64,000 nt of DNA from Pyrocephalus nanus (GCA_038380795.1 CM076270.1:24444001-24508000), one strand, 5' to 3'. Numbered from the stretch's first letter, positions 38,093-50,980 are shown. Made by a program: numbers and translations. Notes: generated by a model from the letters alone, not told the origin.

Positions 38093-38261
38093 TAAGCCCT
38101 ACCTGTATAAAAAAAAACATACATAAGTTTACTCATTTAACTGAAACAGTCCCAAGTGTGTGGGGAAAAACAAAAGGTAAAAAAAATTTTAATGTACATT
38201 TGGGTTAGTGTGAGTTTTGAGTTTACAATTTAAAAGGGTGAAAAAAAAGTAGTTACTAATT

Positions 38262-38386
38262 AAAAACCAAAACCCAAAAGCAAAAAATACAACCCCCCCA
38301 AACAAAAAAACCCCAAACCAACCAAACAAAAAACAAAATTAAACAAACAAACAAACAAAAAAACCCACACAACCCCCCCCAAACCT
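38262..38386 (+). repeat. A/C-rich low-complexity tract
   Basis: About 125 bases almost free of G and T, built from AAAAC/AAAC/ACCC words with C runs of 7, 4, 3 and 8. It includes four to five AAAC units around 38341-38358. The complementary strand is T/G rich with G7 and G8 runs. It lies 170 bases downstream of the CR1 3' remnant. Confidence 0.9.
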
Positions 38387-39238
38387 CAGATGACAGATCA
38401 AGCTAAGAATGTTTTTCCAGGTTCTTCACTCTCTTGTTAGGTTAGACTCCTAGGTTTCATAAAAAACACACTGTAATGGGATTTTTGTTCCAGCATTTTC
38501 TGTAACTGATGCTGAAGGACACAGAATTGCAGATATGTTTCCCAGTTATTCCTGTGCTTTTCCATTGTGATATACTGGTGTTTAGACTTTTGATATAAAC
38601 TAGTATTCAAGCATTATTTTTGCTTGGCTTTAGTGAAGAGGGAGATAAGTAATTGCAGCAGAGTAATTTTGACAAATAGAGTTTAAAAGGCAGTTAAATA
38701 AGCAACAAAATAATTAAATTTGCTATGTGAGCTGTTTGGGGAGAAAAATATAATTTCATCCAAAGTTAAACAAAAAATTCTACTATAATGCAAAAGACTT
38801 ACTTCTTGCTCAAATTAGAAAATTAATCTTAATGAAGAGTAAAAAATTCCAAAGGATCCATAGATGTAAATGGATACAATAAGTTAATATAAAGAAGAAA
38901 TGGTTGAAGAACTGCTTGTTATACAAATTTGTGGTAATGTGCATGAAATCAATGTTATATGCACTGTAACACAATTCTCTCCTAATAAGATAAGCAGACT
39001 CCTAAAATAATCTTGTTCAGTCAGTGGGTCAAAGTGCTTGTATTTTCTTAATTTGATGTGGCTTTATTTTAGAGGTTAAGGACCTTTTGGCATAGGTGTT
39101 TGTGATTAGTTTTGTTTTGGTTTGTTTCTCAGTGCAGTCCTCTGCAGGTTGATAAATGGCTGGCAACAAAAAATTTTGAAGTGCAGTAGTCAGCTTAGGA
39201 CTTGGAAACAATTACACTGAAGAAAGGCAAGAAGAAGG

Positions 39239-39272
<34 letters not shown>

Positions 39273-39689
39273 GAGTAATCTGTGAGTTGACTGAGCCAGG
39301 CAGGTAAGCCAGTCCAGTGCTGAAGATATTGTTTCCTCATTAACTCTGTAATGATGTGACGTGTTGGTATGATGCACATTGAACTTATAAATTTATGTTT
39401 AATGTAGGTTAAATTGCTTGTGTGAGGCTAAATGAAATACAGCTAGGGAAAAAAAAAGGTAATTTTTTTTTCTTGTTCTCAAAGAAAAGCAGAAATTAAA
39501 AGCTCCTGTCTAAATTAGGGATATTTGAATGGATGAATCCCTTAAAACGTCCTCCTATTCATTGCTATATTGTCTCAGTCAGGGAGATGCAAAGAAAACT
39601 GCAAAGCAATGATAATTACTTGAGATTAAAAACTACCATCAGGGAATTGAAACAAAGGCTGATTTACTGGATGGAACTCACCAACCTTT
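38387..39689. other. Noncoding, no gene recognised
   Basis: AT-rich DNA split by the T29 run. Only the microexon-like layout at 39274-39303 stands out. Confidence 0.5.
39240..39268 (+). repeat. Poly(T) run (T29)
   Basis: The longest homopolymer in the window. It ends AATAG, then a 30-base segment, then CAG|GTAAGC at 39304, giving the layout of acceptor, microexon and donor. The run could also be the poly(A) tail of something inserted on the minus strand, but no such element was recognised. Confidence 0.95.
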
Positions 39690-41350
39690 ATTGTAGGAAA
39701 CAATGCAGTCCTCTGTCTTTGTCTTACAGCTCACTTTTCTTTCAAGCAGATCAGACAATTCCTTCTCATGGCCTTTCAGTTCTAATCACAGCCATTTTCC
39801 TCTTCTCTCTTTTCATGTGCTCCTTCTGAGAAAACTGACTATAAATGATCTGACTTTACCACAGCCCTTGGCTCACCTTCCCTTCCCCCCTCACAGCTCT
39901 GCCTTTATCTCTTGGCACTGGATGTAGAAGGTTCTTGCCTGCACAGTGTCTGATCTTATCCTCACCAATACCCCAGTGACCTTGACTGAATTCATCTCCA
40001 GATATCTCCTGTGTCCCTGAGTTTCCTTCCCTTATCATTCTTCTAAAGCTCTCTAAAGCTTTTTTTTTTTTTTTTCTTTTTTGCCACCAACAGTGCAATG
40101 AGGATGCTGTGCAGTGAAACCTCATGGCCTGTGCAAGTGTTCAAAATTCATCTTCTTTTATCACTTCTCCAACATTCCCATGACCATTGTCTGCAGACAG
40201 TGAAGTCAGCTCCTGCCTCTTGTTTTCACCAAAACCTCTGAAGAGAAGAACTGGTTGCAAAGCTTCATTCCTGCAGGTTCAACTGACCTGACTGCTTTTC
40301 TCCTCTCACATAGCACCTCTGGTAGACCTGTCCCAGAGCACAGGGTCACCTCCTGTCCTTACAGGAGTCACTGGCAGACCCACTCTTGTTCTTGTTTCCA
40401 TCCATCTGTCTACATGCATCAGTGTGCATTCAATACAGCCAACCAGAACTCTTATTCCTTACCATTAGATTTTAATTTTCATAAGTTTCCTTTTTGATTG
40501 TTAAGAAAACCCTGTTTCCTGCTGGCCCTTTAGGCCATACTGTGCACATCATCCTTCATCTCCTCTGACTTGCAATATCCAGGCCATTACCTATGCTGAA
40601 ATCAATCTGCCCACAGGTGTGACAAACACTGAATTCTTTGCTTGTATTTGCTTTCAGTGCCAGTTTTTCTTTAGAAAGATTCCTCTCCTGGCTTGTTCCA
40701 GCCAGTCTGTTAGCCCTCCTCTGTGGAATCTGCTTCACCACATGCACTCTTAGCTACTTCTGAAATCTCAACTCCCATTTTGTTAGCCCAGGCTATTGGA
40801 CTTCATTCCCTTTAAAACTTGTTTTTCCTCTTGCCTTGTTTCCTCACATTCTTGCGATATTAATATGCAAAATAGGTCACTAACTCATTTCAGACTCTAC
40901 TGTAAAGCTACATGTATTTACTGTCACACAGTGGGGTTTTTTGCACTTGGAAAGCACACACTTTGTAGGAGAATCCTTTCCAATCATCTGGTGAGATCAC
41001 CATCTCCTTCTCCCCTCCCTCACTCTTTCCTCATATGCAAGAATTTAAACTTTCACATCTGCATTTCTCATTAAGGCCTGACTGTTCCCATGAGAAGCTC
41101 AGAATCTCCCTATTTCTGATAGATTAGAAATCTAGCAGATGCAATTATAAAGCAGATGATAATAAACTGTTTGATGTCAAAGCCTTTGAAATTGTTTTAT
41201 TTCCAGCCATCCTTACATTCAGTTTCCTATTCCCCTTTTTCTAAAGTGCATTTTCTTGAAATAAGGATATTTTCTTGTCACTGTAAGGCAGATCCCCAGA
41301 AGTTGAGCATAATATGTTTATCTTTGAGTTTCAGCAGGCTGTCAGTTTAA
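39690..41350. other. Pyrimidine-biased strand-asymmetric domain
   Basis: For about 1.6 kb the plus strand is markedly rich in C and T (many TCC, CTTC, TCTCC runs) and poor in G, while flanking DNA is more balanced. No open frame of interest, LTR boundary, CR1 or SINE signature was found inside. A T-rich run (40060-40082) interrupts it. It may be the antisense of a purine-rich decayed element or reflect transcription-associated skew. Confidence 0.5.
40060..40082 (+). repeat. Poly(T) run (T16-C-T6)
   Basis: Homopolymer run embedded in the pyrimidine-biased domain. Confidence 0.9.
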
Positions 41351-42244
41351 AAAAATCAAATTTGAAGTCTGTAATTTCTCTGAGGTCTTTAATTTTGTTT
41401 TTAACAGAGTCTGCTCCATTTCTAATTTCCATTATTATTTCCCTCTGGTGATGCCTCCACAGACCTACAAAAGCAGAATGTTAGAATGAGTTGAATGTGG
41501 ACAATCTCCAGGGCCTTTTGAAAACCAAGCATAACCCTCTATCCAATACCTCCCTTTCCAGTGACATTGTTTAGGTATGCTTAGCTATAGATTCATAGTA
41601 TTTGTGTGGGAAAGAAAATGGCTAAAAAAGAACTATAAGCAGTTTGGATTAATCACAGTACAGTTTTTATGTCTGTGAGCTGTAAAGACAAATGTGCCAT
41701 TTTCCTGCCATTTCCTAACTCTCATTTCTGGTATGTTTGAAGAAGTTAGCAGTGTGAACCATATCCTAGAAAGAAATGGATGGGGAAGCTCTGATTGCCT
41801 TGTTCTAGCTTATCTAAAGTGAATATTTCTTTCTTCATAAGGAGAAAAAAAAAAGTGATGCCTGCCCTTCTTCAGGTAGGGTTTGTTGGAAGAGTTAATT
41901 TCAGCCCAAAGTTATATTGAAAGACAGCCCAAGGAGTAAAGTTTCAGGGTGTTTTTTTGCTACAGTGGCTTGAGAATCTACAATATCTGTGCTTTAATGT
42001 TCTAACACTTTTGAGAACTGCAAGACCTCTTGGAATTTCTCACAGTCTAGATAAATGCTTATAGAAGTGCAATAAAAGTATGTGTCTTGCAAAAATTATC
42101 TTAAAATTGCTTGTCCAGAGTAGGTTGATGTTGTCCACCCTCTGACTGTGGAACTTGCTCTTTATATGCATATTGGGAATTTTTATTTACGTGTATATGT
42201 TACATGATCCGTTGAACAACATCTCAAATACTGATTATGTGAAA

Positions 42245-42285
42245 TATACTCATTTATATTTTTTTATACTCATTTACATATTTTT
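42245..42285 (+). repeat. 20-bp tandem duplication
   Basis: Two copies of a TATACTCATTTAYAT-T(n) unit with 20-bp periodicity. Confidence 0.8.
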
Positions 42286-43057
42286 ATTCTTGGCTTAAAA
42301 TGCTGCCTCATTTCACCTTTCCCTCAAGATGTGACATTAATTCATTCTGTAAAGGCCTGTCATATTGGTTTAATTTTAAATGGGGTGTATAAAATTTCCT
42401 TAACGGGGAGAAAATCTGTTACTGGTGAAAATTATGTTTAATGTAACTTGGCTAAACTGTAGATTGAATGAATTAACATATCCGTTCAAATCTACTCTAA
42501 GTGCAAGATTTACTTTTGGGTGATTTCATTGACCTAAGAGGATTTTATGTCTAATTTGGCTTCTCTGGGGTTTTGTCATTATTGCCTGAGCTCTTAAAAT
42601 ATGAAAAATGGGCTGGGGTTCTGATACCCCTTTTAATTAAATTTCAGTGACATTCCCAGTATGATGAGACTCTGAATATCGGCCCAGAACAAGGCCTGAG
42701 GCTGAGTCTCCAGCAGCTCAATCCGTAGCCTTTTTCCCATTTTTTGGGACCTTTCCTCTCAAAGGATTTGGCTTCAGGAGCTCCTGGTGCTGTCTGAGCC
42801 ACGCTGTCATCAGAGACAGTCAAGTCTTTTGCTGTTCCTATTGTACAGATTTTGCCATGGCCAAATGCTAAAATATTCACATCTGTCACCACTTCTGTTT
42901 GCTCCTGATTTTGACCTCTAATTTTGGGAACAGAAGGATTCAGAGGATTTGGAATTTTGTTGAAACATCAACACACTTAGATGGAAAAATACATCAAAAT
43001 GCCAGAGGAAGAGATTTCTCTGGTAGGTTCTGGGGGCATCAGCTTGCTTGTTTGTTT

Positions 43058-43079
43058 CTGTGCCTCTTGAGAGGCACAG
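43058..43079. repeat. Perfect 10-bp inverted repeat
   Basis: CTGTGCCTCT and AGAGGCACAG are exact reverse complements separated by TG. The minimal loop disfavours a stable hairpin, so it is better seen as a near-palindrome, possibly a dimeric binding site. Confidence 0.85.
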
Positions 43080-46000
43080 TGCCCTGGTTCAGAAGCAGAC
43101 ACAGACTCAATGTCCTTTACCCTTCCTTGCCATTGATTAGATTATACTACATCAGCATAAATGAGCATGATTTTCTTCCTTTACACTGGGAACACAGCTA
43201 TGCAATGGAATGTATTCCAGAGCTCATGATAAGCCAAACTGGAATATTCCATGTGCACAATATGCATGAAATAGTTGCATAAAACCCTGTGTTTCACTGG
43301 TCCATCATCCATGAGCTTTCCTTCCCTGGTGGAATTGGATCAGCTACCTCCTGTTTTGGAAACAAGCAGACAGGTTTTCTGCACTGGTCTCATCAGCAAA
43401 CACCGAGCCCTTGCCTAAAGGAAAAGGGAGCTTTTGAAAGCCACCCAAAAGAAAACAGAAGGGCCACAGCTGAGTTCAGACAAGCCAGCAGGCTTTTAAA
43501 GCCTCGTGCTGATGATGCTGGTTTGGGGGCATCTATTGGATGATAGCACAGCTATGGAGACTTTAAAGAGAACAGTGTAGTTTCTAATGTTTTTATAATC
43601 AGTTCTGTGAGAAACAGCATGTTGTGGTGGTGTAGCCTGAAGCGAGATTTCAGCTGCTCTTTAGGTGGATGCTGCTCTGTCACACACAGCCCCAGCAGAG
43701 CAGAGGATGTCCTTTTCCAAAGGCTGCTGCTCAGATGAAATCTGGAGGTTTTTTGTGCTAATCCTTTAAATGGTCAGGTCCTTTGGTTACTGGTAGTTCA
43801 GGCCAGAAGCTTTTGCACTTGACTGTTCAGGTGTGAAGTTTTTGGTGTGGATGGAACTTCACTTTAAATACAGTGTAACATTTTTATTCATTCACAATCT
43901 GTGGGAACATGTCAAGAAGTGCTTATATTTGAATAGCAATTGCCTAAAGCACCTTTTTCTTCAAGTGAGGGCAAAGTTTTCAGCTGGTATTTTTCTTTCA
44001 TGGCTCTATTAGCTTTGGTTGGTTATTTTTCTTTTCCTGCAGTTGTGCCCATTCATGGCTGTATGTGTCCTGAAGAAATAAGTGGTCAGAAATCTTGGTT
44101 TCCTGTGTGGTCTTGTTTGGTGAAAGACAAAGTGGTTGTTTCATAACTGTCAACTTTAAATCTCTGGATCATTCTCAGGAAACTCTCTGGTGTATAGATC
44201 CTTTCTCAGAGAGTAGAAAATGTGATGTGATTGCTTTTTTTCTCATTTCTGGAAGGAATTTCAACATGAAGGGCGTTGAAATTAAGACTTATGTATTATA
44301 CTGATGTTGTGATATTTATGGTGAAAAAAGGGGGAAAGTCTCTTACTTATTAAAATATCAGTAGAATCATCTACCTTGTGGCAAATAATTTTCTCTCAGG
44401 TGCATGTAAGAAAGAAAATGTAATTTAATTATACTACCTTTATTTTGCCTTTGTTTTAAGTTCTGATGGTATGGTTTCCATATTTATTCAAATACTGAAT
44501 AATGCTTATTGATTGGCAAATTGGTGAAATTTGGATTCAGCATTGTTCAGTGCTATGGATTGTTACAACATGAATTTCTGATTCAAATTTTTTCCTTGAT
44601 AAGAAATCATTTAAATTCTATAGAATGTGTTCTTTTTGCTCCCCACTTTATGGACATAAAACTCAGTAGGCTGGGAGTAGGACCAGAATAGCTCTATTCT
44701 ATTTATGGCCATACACTGAAATTCTTTTCAAAATAGGTTTTTCAAAAACACTGACAGATAAATTAATTAAACCAGTGTCTCTGAGAGTTTTTTGCTAAAC
44801 AGATCAGTTTACTGATTCCAAGTTAAATCAACATCTGTCCTCACATGGGATTGTATTTATACTAATTCTAAAAATTATACCACATGAGCAGCTGACGGAT
44901 TCAAACACATGCCTAAAATTTAAATTCCTTGTTTGTTTATTCTTCTGTTCCAAATCATATTATGAAGATGACACATTTGATGTCACTCAGGCAAAGCCTA
45001 ATGGAAATTTTGTTGAGAAGTTCTGTATTTTTCACTGTGACTAGGTACATGAGATATGGTTTTGTTTGGGTTTTTTTTTACACTCCTGACACCTTTTGTG
45101 TGGCAATGAATTTTAAATCCGATGTTCAGTTTGTCATCTATCCATGTGTTTGGTCTAATCATTTTAACAGAGAAATTAAAATAAGCAACCATATAAAGCA
45201 AAACACGAAATTGAAATTCATCAACTTAGTTTTACTGTTTGGGAGGGTGTCTGTCTGTGATGATCATGGGCATAGTTTTCAATATAGAATAAGCTTAGGA
45301 CTTACCTTGTTTATTATTTCAGAATATACATGTTGCTTCTTGTAGCAAAATAAATAAGGCAATTAATCAACTGAGAAAAGGTAGGGCTACCCCATCACCT
45401 GTATATCATCTGTAGGTTGTTCTAAACTTAATTTAAAATACTGTCATCTGGTTCATAAATTCACTGGTAAAATTATTGAGATGGGGAAAAATACTGAAGA
45501 AGCAATTTCAAAGAGAAGTGACTATCTCTTGCATTCTTACTGATCCTGCAAGCAGAAGGATCTTTTTTCAGTGCTGAACTTCCCTCCCTCCTGTGAGGGT
45601 AGTCAAGGTGTCTTGGCTACTGCAAAAAAAGCATGCCAGACTCTTTATCTCGTGGTTCATCTGCTGTGAGACTCAAAAAGGTGCTCTATCTTCTCCTTTA
45701 GCCCCACGTCTAAAGCAGTTATGTATCACAAAAAATACAAAAAATTGTTGGTTTGGTTTTTTAATCTAGACTGTCAAAATACCTAGACTGGAACAGATCA
45801 GAAACTATTCTGATTAGACAGATATTTTTCTAAGAAAGTGTTCCCTAGTGAAACAGAAGCTTTGCACAACAGCATAGCCAGTTTGAAAGCTCTTTAGTTC
45901 AGTCTGATACCCATATATATCCATATCCAGTTGGGGTTTAATTCAGGATGACATCTTTCTTCATTAATCTCTTGTCATGAGGGTGGTGTCTGATGCTACA

Positions 46001-46508
46001 AAATGTTTCAGTACACAACTTAAGTTCCATCAGATTGATGAATGTGGTTGGTTGCTTTGCTATTGAGAGATTTAGGTTTTCATTCAGCACAAAGCCTGAC
46101 TTCACAGCTAATGCTGATAGGAGATGTGGTGTTTGGGATTCCATTACAAAAGCTTGTGTTACATTGTGACCTTCAGGTTCTGGGATGCATAAAAATTTTA
46201 TTTTATGACTTAAATAAATTGTTGTGGGCTTTGGTACATCCATTTCTACGTGGAAAACACATTTTGTGAAGCAGCATCACTGCAGAGGTTGACCCTTTAA
46301 AGCTGTGTGCCAAGTGTTCAAAGAGAAATAATAGGTTGCTTTACTAAATCTCATTCAAACACAATTAGGTTTTCTTTGCGCTTTGATAAAATACCATCAA
46401 CTTTTATATTTTCAAGTTATAATCTTGCCCTCTCTACAGAGTCAATTAAACCTGTTCAGTGGTGTCCTCAATAACATGAGCATAAGCAACAATACCTGTG
46501 TAGCAGTA

Positions 46509-46573
46509 ACTCATCTTGTAGTCAGTGGACATGTTTATAGTTTTATTCAGCAGCAGACTTGCTTTAATAAAAA
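46509..46573 (+). repeat. Copy A of a local 65-bp repeat
   Basis: This 65-bp segment matches 47677-47741 without gaps, with 6 mismatches by eye (about 91% identity). The shared core includes TTTATAGTTTTATTCAGCAG followed by CAGAC(T/C)TGCTTTAAT. Similarity stops abruptly on both sides. The two copies lie 1.17 kb apart in the same orientation. It does not match any repeat family I recognise, so it could be a segmental micro-duplication or two copies of an uncatalogued short element. Confidence 0.85.
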
Positions 46574-47676
46574 CCCATATTTCAGATACCAATAAAACTG
46601 GGTATTTGGTGGAATTTGAAAGAAGAATAATGAAACTGAAAATTTGTCTAGCAGCAGCCAGTAAATCTTTGCTACATACATAAAAGTCTTAATCTTCTGT
46701 CTGACATTTACATCCTTTTCTTATTCAGAACTAGATTTATCTTATTTGCAGCCCAATATAGAAGTCCACTAACATTAACTTGGTAACCTTGGCTAATTTG
46801 ATTCTTCTTCCATCTGCTTTCAAATACAGACAGGCATCTAAAGATACTTTTCTCACAGCATATAGAGAATCTGTTCACCTCTGTAAAGAATACCTTCCCT
46901 CATCAACATCCAAAATGCTTTGTTGGTAGTGGGTTGTCATTCATATCAAAAAGTTCATTAATAGAATTTAATGGATATCAGTTTAACAGAGGTTGCTCCA
47001 TCATATCTGATTGTACAGAAACCTTTTCACTAGCAGGGAAAACCAGGCAGATGGTTTTGGACTGTGAAAACACTTGAGAAACTGAAGTGTTACCCCATAA
47101 TTTGCCTTTAAAAACTACCTCGAAGGCAACTTCTGGAATGGTTTAGGACAAGCAGAATGAAGTGGTGTACTTTGGAATTGCCATGAATACAGTTAAGAAC
47201 AATGCAGAGTTCTTCAGTCAGCTCTTTCCCTGACTTGTTTCTTACTTCCTTTGCTCTTCATTTTTAACTGAGCCTGTTTTTAAGTCCCTTGCTTTTGAAG
47301 GCTTTGAGTTGAGATATTGCCTCAGTCTGATTGTTTTTCTCATGAGACTTTCTGAAATAAACCAGCAAACAATGTCTGGATGCCATGAGAAAATATCAAC
47401 AGACCTCAAGTTTTCTTTGATGTTGCTGTTGTTACTCCTCGTACATAAACTGCTCTGCTGAGCTTTAAACTGAGAATGGAGCTTGGTGAACAGGGGGATG
47501 CAAAGATGGGGGTCTTTTTGAGTACCTTGTTGTTTGACTGAGTTAAATCTATGAAGTCATAAGCCTGTAAACTTTTCATAAAGGCTGCTGGAGAAAATGC
47601 AAGCATGTGCAGTAGTCAGTGCATTTTACAAGGAATTTGTGATCATACAGACTAACCATATAACCAAACAGAACTG
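46574..47676. other. Spacer between the two 65-bp repeat copies
   Basis: 1.1 kb of unique DNA. I see no similarity to the repeat unit inside and no gene. Confidence 0.6.
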
Positions 47677-47741
47677 ACTCATCTTGCAATCAGTGGACAG
47701 CTTTATAGTTTTATTCAGCAGCAGACCTGCTTTAATCAAAA
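47677..47741 (+). repeat. Copy B of a local 65-bp repeat
   Basis: Partner of the segment at 46509-46573, in direct orientation and about 91% identical. It is followed by a short AT-rich stretch and, 48 bases on, by an A19 run (47789-47807). Copy A lacks such an A run at the matching distance, so the poly(A) is not a shared part of the unit. No target-site duplication is evident around either copy. Confidence 0.85.
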
Positions 47742-47788
47742 AGATTAAAAGGATCTGAAAATTGGCTGTTTATATACCAAAGATAATT

Positions 47789-47807
47789 AAAAAAAAAAAA
47801 AAAAAAA
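47789..47807 (+). repeat. Poly(A) run (A19)
   Basis: A19 located 48 bases after copy B of the 65-bp repeat. Confidence 0.95.
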
Positions 47808-50800
47808 CTTGAAACTTTTCCTCTGCGACTACTACTGGTAAATCATAAGAAAATGATAAATTATTTTCATTGTTAGAAAGATAATAGGCTTTTAAAATAT
47901 CTGAATCGCTGTGTCAGGTCCAGAGCTTTCAGCAAGGCCCATTGCCTGCTGATGATGCAGAGTCTGGACACGTTGCTGCTAATGCTGGAATTCTGCCTAC
48001 AAAAAAGATGCCAAATTTAAAGTAATCTTTGAAGCCCAGTGATGAAACCAATATTTCTTTGAATAAAATTAACATTCAAAAGAGAATAGTAATATATAGA
48101 CTCTGAAACAAGTAAGTTCTGCCAAATGAGCTACTTGTGTCTTGGATGCATGAATTTCAGCAGTTACCATTATTATTTTGGATGAAGCACATGAGTAGGA
48201 CAAACATCAGAGAAACTCCTTAATTATGATATATTGACATATATAATTACCTTTAAAAAAATTTAAAATACAAGCCCATCTAAATGAAGATCAGGTAAAT
48301 GAAAGGAAATGTCAACAGCAGCCTGCAATTTGATAGTTTGAAATCCAGGTACAGAAGCTACCTTCATGCACCTTAATAACACACATCAGAAATCAGCCCA
48401 CACTTTCAGCACAGCCCAGTGAATGAAAATAATTCATACTGAGGATACAACACCCTTCTCTCTTCTCCCCTCTGTATTTTGTGAGATTAACAGTTCAAAT
48501 GGAAAAAATGCTTTTGGTGGATTAAGGACCCCTGGAGATAGTACAGCAATCCAGAATTTGTGCTACAAGCTTTTTATCCCTTTTATCCCTTACGTGTTTT
48601 TCTTTACATATAATAAACCATGCAATAAAGATTTAACATGTAAAACATCAAAACCCTTTGAGTTCCACTGTGTGCAGTTAACTGGGGTTAACTTAATTTG
48701 GTAATATATCTCTCCTTTTAAAATTGTTGTGTTATCTTCCTCATCCACAGTTAAAGGCAGATTTGTTTTGCACCTCTAAGATGATTTGAAACAGGTTATG
48801 TCTGTTTCTAGTCATGTTATACTGAGTGTTCCTTCACCCTGATTACCAAATCACACATTAAAATAATATAGGGACAAACTTTTAATACCCTTTAACATTT
48901 AAATTAACCTTCATTTTTTCTATTGTAAAAAAAAAATGAAAAATAATATATTAAATATGCAAATGAAATATCAGTGAAACAATAGCAATCACTGTATTCA
49001 AATATTTCATTACATTATCTGTGTATTGTGGCTTGAATAATATTATAAAACCAAAACTCCATTTATTAGATATTAAAAATGTATTGGCCAATATAATTTT
49101 CAATTGGTGAGAAGGATCAAATAGGTCAACTTGAAAAAAACCTTAACTTAAATATCTTGGTTTAGCTATGACACTGGATATAAACCATTACCTGTGAATT
49201 TCTCCTGGAGTTATGAATTACCTAGGATTGTTTCTCCATCTTTATTCACTGTCTCACTACTTCTTCATTGTTTCTTCAGGAAGTCAGGAACCTCTTCTAA
49301 ATTGCATTTCCCAAATTGTTTCCCATTTTGATGGCCTTGTATTTGTTTATGCAAATCCTAAAGCAAGGATCTGTCCTCTTCCGGATTTTTTTGCCCTTGC
49401 TTCCAAGTCTTAGGAATTTGAGTTTCAGTTGCATGAATAGTATTAAAGAAAAAGTTCAGATGAAATGTTTGTGTGATCACTGAAACTGAATTCCAAGTTA
49501 CACACCCAGCTCTAAAATCTGTAGCTGTGCTGAGTGATTGCAGGTGGTGTTTGGTTCAAGCAGCACAGTGTAATTTACAACCTGTAGAAATGGCTCAGAA
49601 GTTTTCACTGAGGAGTGGATGGCAAAGACATCATTGCCAACACAGCTTCTGTTCCATGCACTGAAAGCTCCGTTTCAGCTATGAGAACGTGTTTCAGGTA
49701 TTTGCTGAATGCACAGTCACAGAGCAGGAGGCTATAAACTCTGAATTCTGCCTTAAACCACTTTCAGTGTTGTTACCAGTGTCTTCTAAAGAGAGGCAAA
49801 TATTGCCATCTGTTGTCAGTGAGGAGATTGGAGTCTCTGTAGGGCCTGCCAAAGCCCTGCTTGGTGGGAGCAAGTTGGGTACTGGGGAGGAATTTACATT
49901 CCTGGAGAGACATCTGCCATGCATCTTGTTGAAAAGCTTCTGTCTTCACGGGGTTCAAAACACCTTTATATTATCTTTTCACAAATTTTCTAACAGAAAG
50001 TATTGTTCATTGAACTCATGGTAAGAAACCAATTGTTTCCTCTGGCAAAAAAAATCAGCAGGAAGAAGAGAAGAGATATGCTTTATAGAAATAAATACCA
50101 GAAAGAACAAACCAATTTTGTTTTCATTTGGCCTGTTGTATTTGATGCCAGTAGGAAACTTAGAATAAATTTAAGTAAGTAAATCTATAAAAGTTACTTA
50201 GAAAACCAAGTAAATTCAATTCTGTTTGAACTGGTTTCAGAATATATTGCTCTACTATAGTAATGCAGTGGGAAAAGTGTGATTAATTCTTGTTAGCTTA
50301 AAGTATACTAGGAGATTATAGTTCTATTTTGCTTACAGAATAAAATAACTGAAATATTTGTATTGTAAGGGGAAATATTTATTTTAAGCCTTGAGGTGCA
50401 CCATGAGAGGAAAATACTTCAATGAAAATATTGAACAGGTTTGATGTGATACATGTCAGTCCATTATGCATATGAAATTCTAAGTTCAAACTAAATTGTT
50501 GTGGCTTGCACCAGCCAGTCTTAATCCACAAAAGTCTTCAGTGTAGGCTGTCTGGTAATTGTTTAGGTGAAATGTAGGTTTTAATTTCATAAGAACAATT
50601 TAAACACAATTTATTATTTTTAATGATTACATCTAGTATTCCAGATTAACGATAAAATTATCAATCTCAAAATCCTTTTTCGGTGTGAATTTCACTAGGC
50701 TGAATCTCTCTATCTGAATAGGCACACAAGCACCTTTGCTCTAGTAAAATCTGTTTTCCAAGGGTATGTCAATGGTTGTATATTGAAATACATGAGTGAG

Positions 50801-50980
50801 AGAACACCTACCATAGTTGTTGATGTGTGTTGAAAACCAGGCATTTGTTTTTAATCACTGAATGTCCTGAATCTGCCCCTGCTTTCCTCTGTACGTGTGG
50901 ACTTGCACAGTGCCCTTCAGCTGCACTGCCTTGTTTCCCTGCCCAGCACTTTCTGGGCACCAGGACACTCTTATTATTCA
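47808..50980. other. Noncoding, no gene recognised
   Basis: Contains the octamer-bearing AT-rich block. Other short frames (49689-50024, for example) are unrecognisable. Confidence 0.55.
48860..49110. promoter_or_regulatory. AT-rich block with octamer site
   Basis: Contains a perfect POU octamer ATGCAAAT at 48957-48964 preceded by AATATATTAAAT, and CCAAT-type (TTGGCCAAT, about 49085) and CAATTG motifs. Sequence is complex rather than simple-repeat, suggesting a candidate conserved noncoding element. No experimental or comparative support is available. Confidence 0.2.

Larger units (their letters stand above)
41351..46508. other. Noncoding, no gene recognised
   Basis: Unique AT-rich DNA with the 20-bp tandem pair and the 10-bp inverted repeat. 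Open frames at 42899-43282 and 44929-45345 match nothing I know. Confidence 0.55.

Noticed and set aside
48040..48105. Second C/D-box-like spacing (GTGATGA ... CTGA)
   Set aside because: No terminal stem pairs around the boxes.
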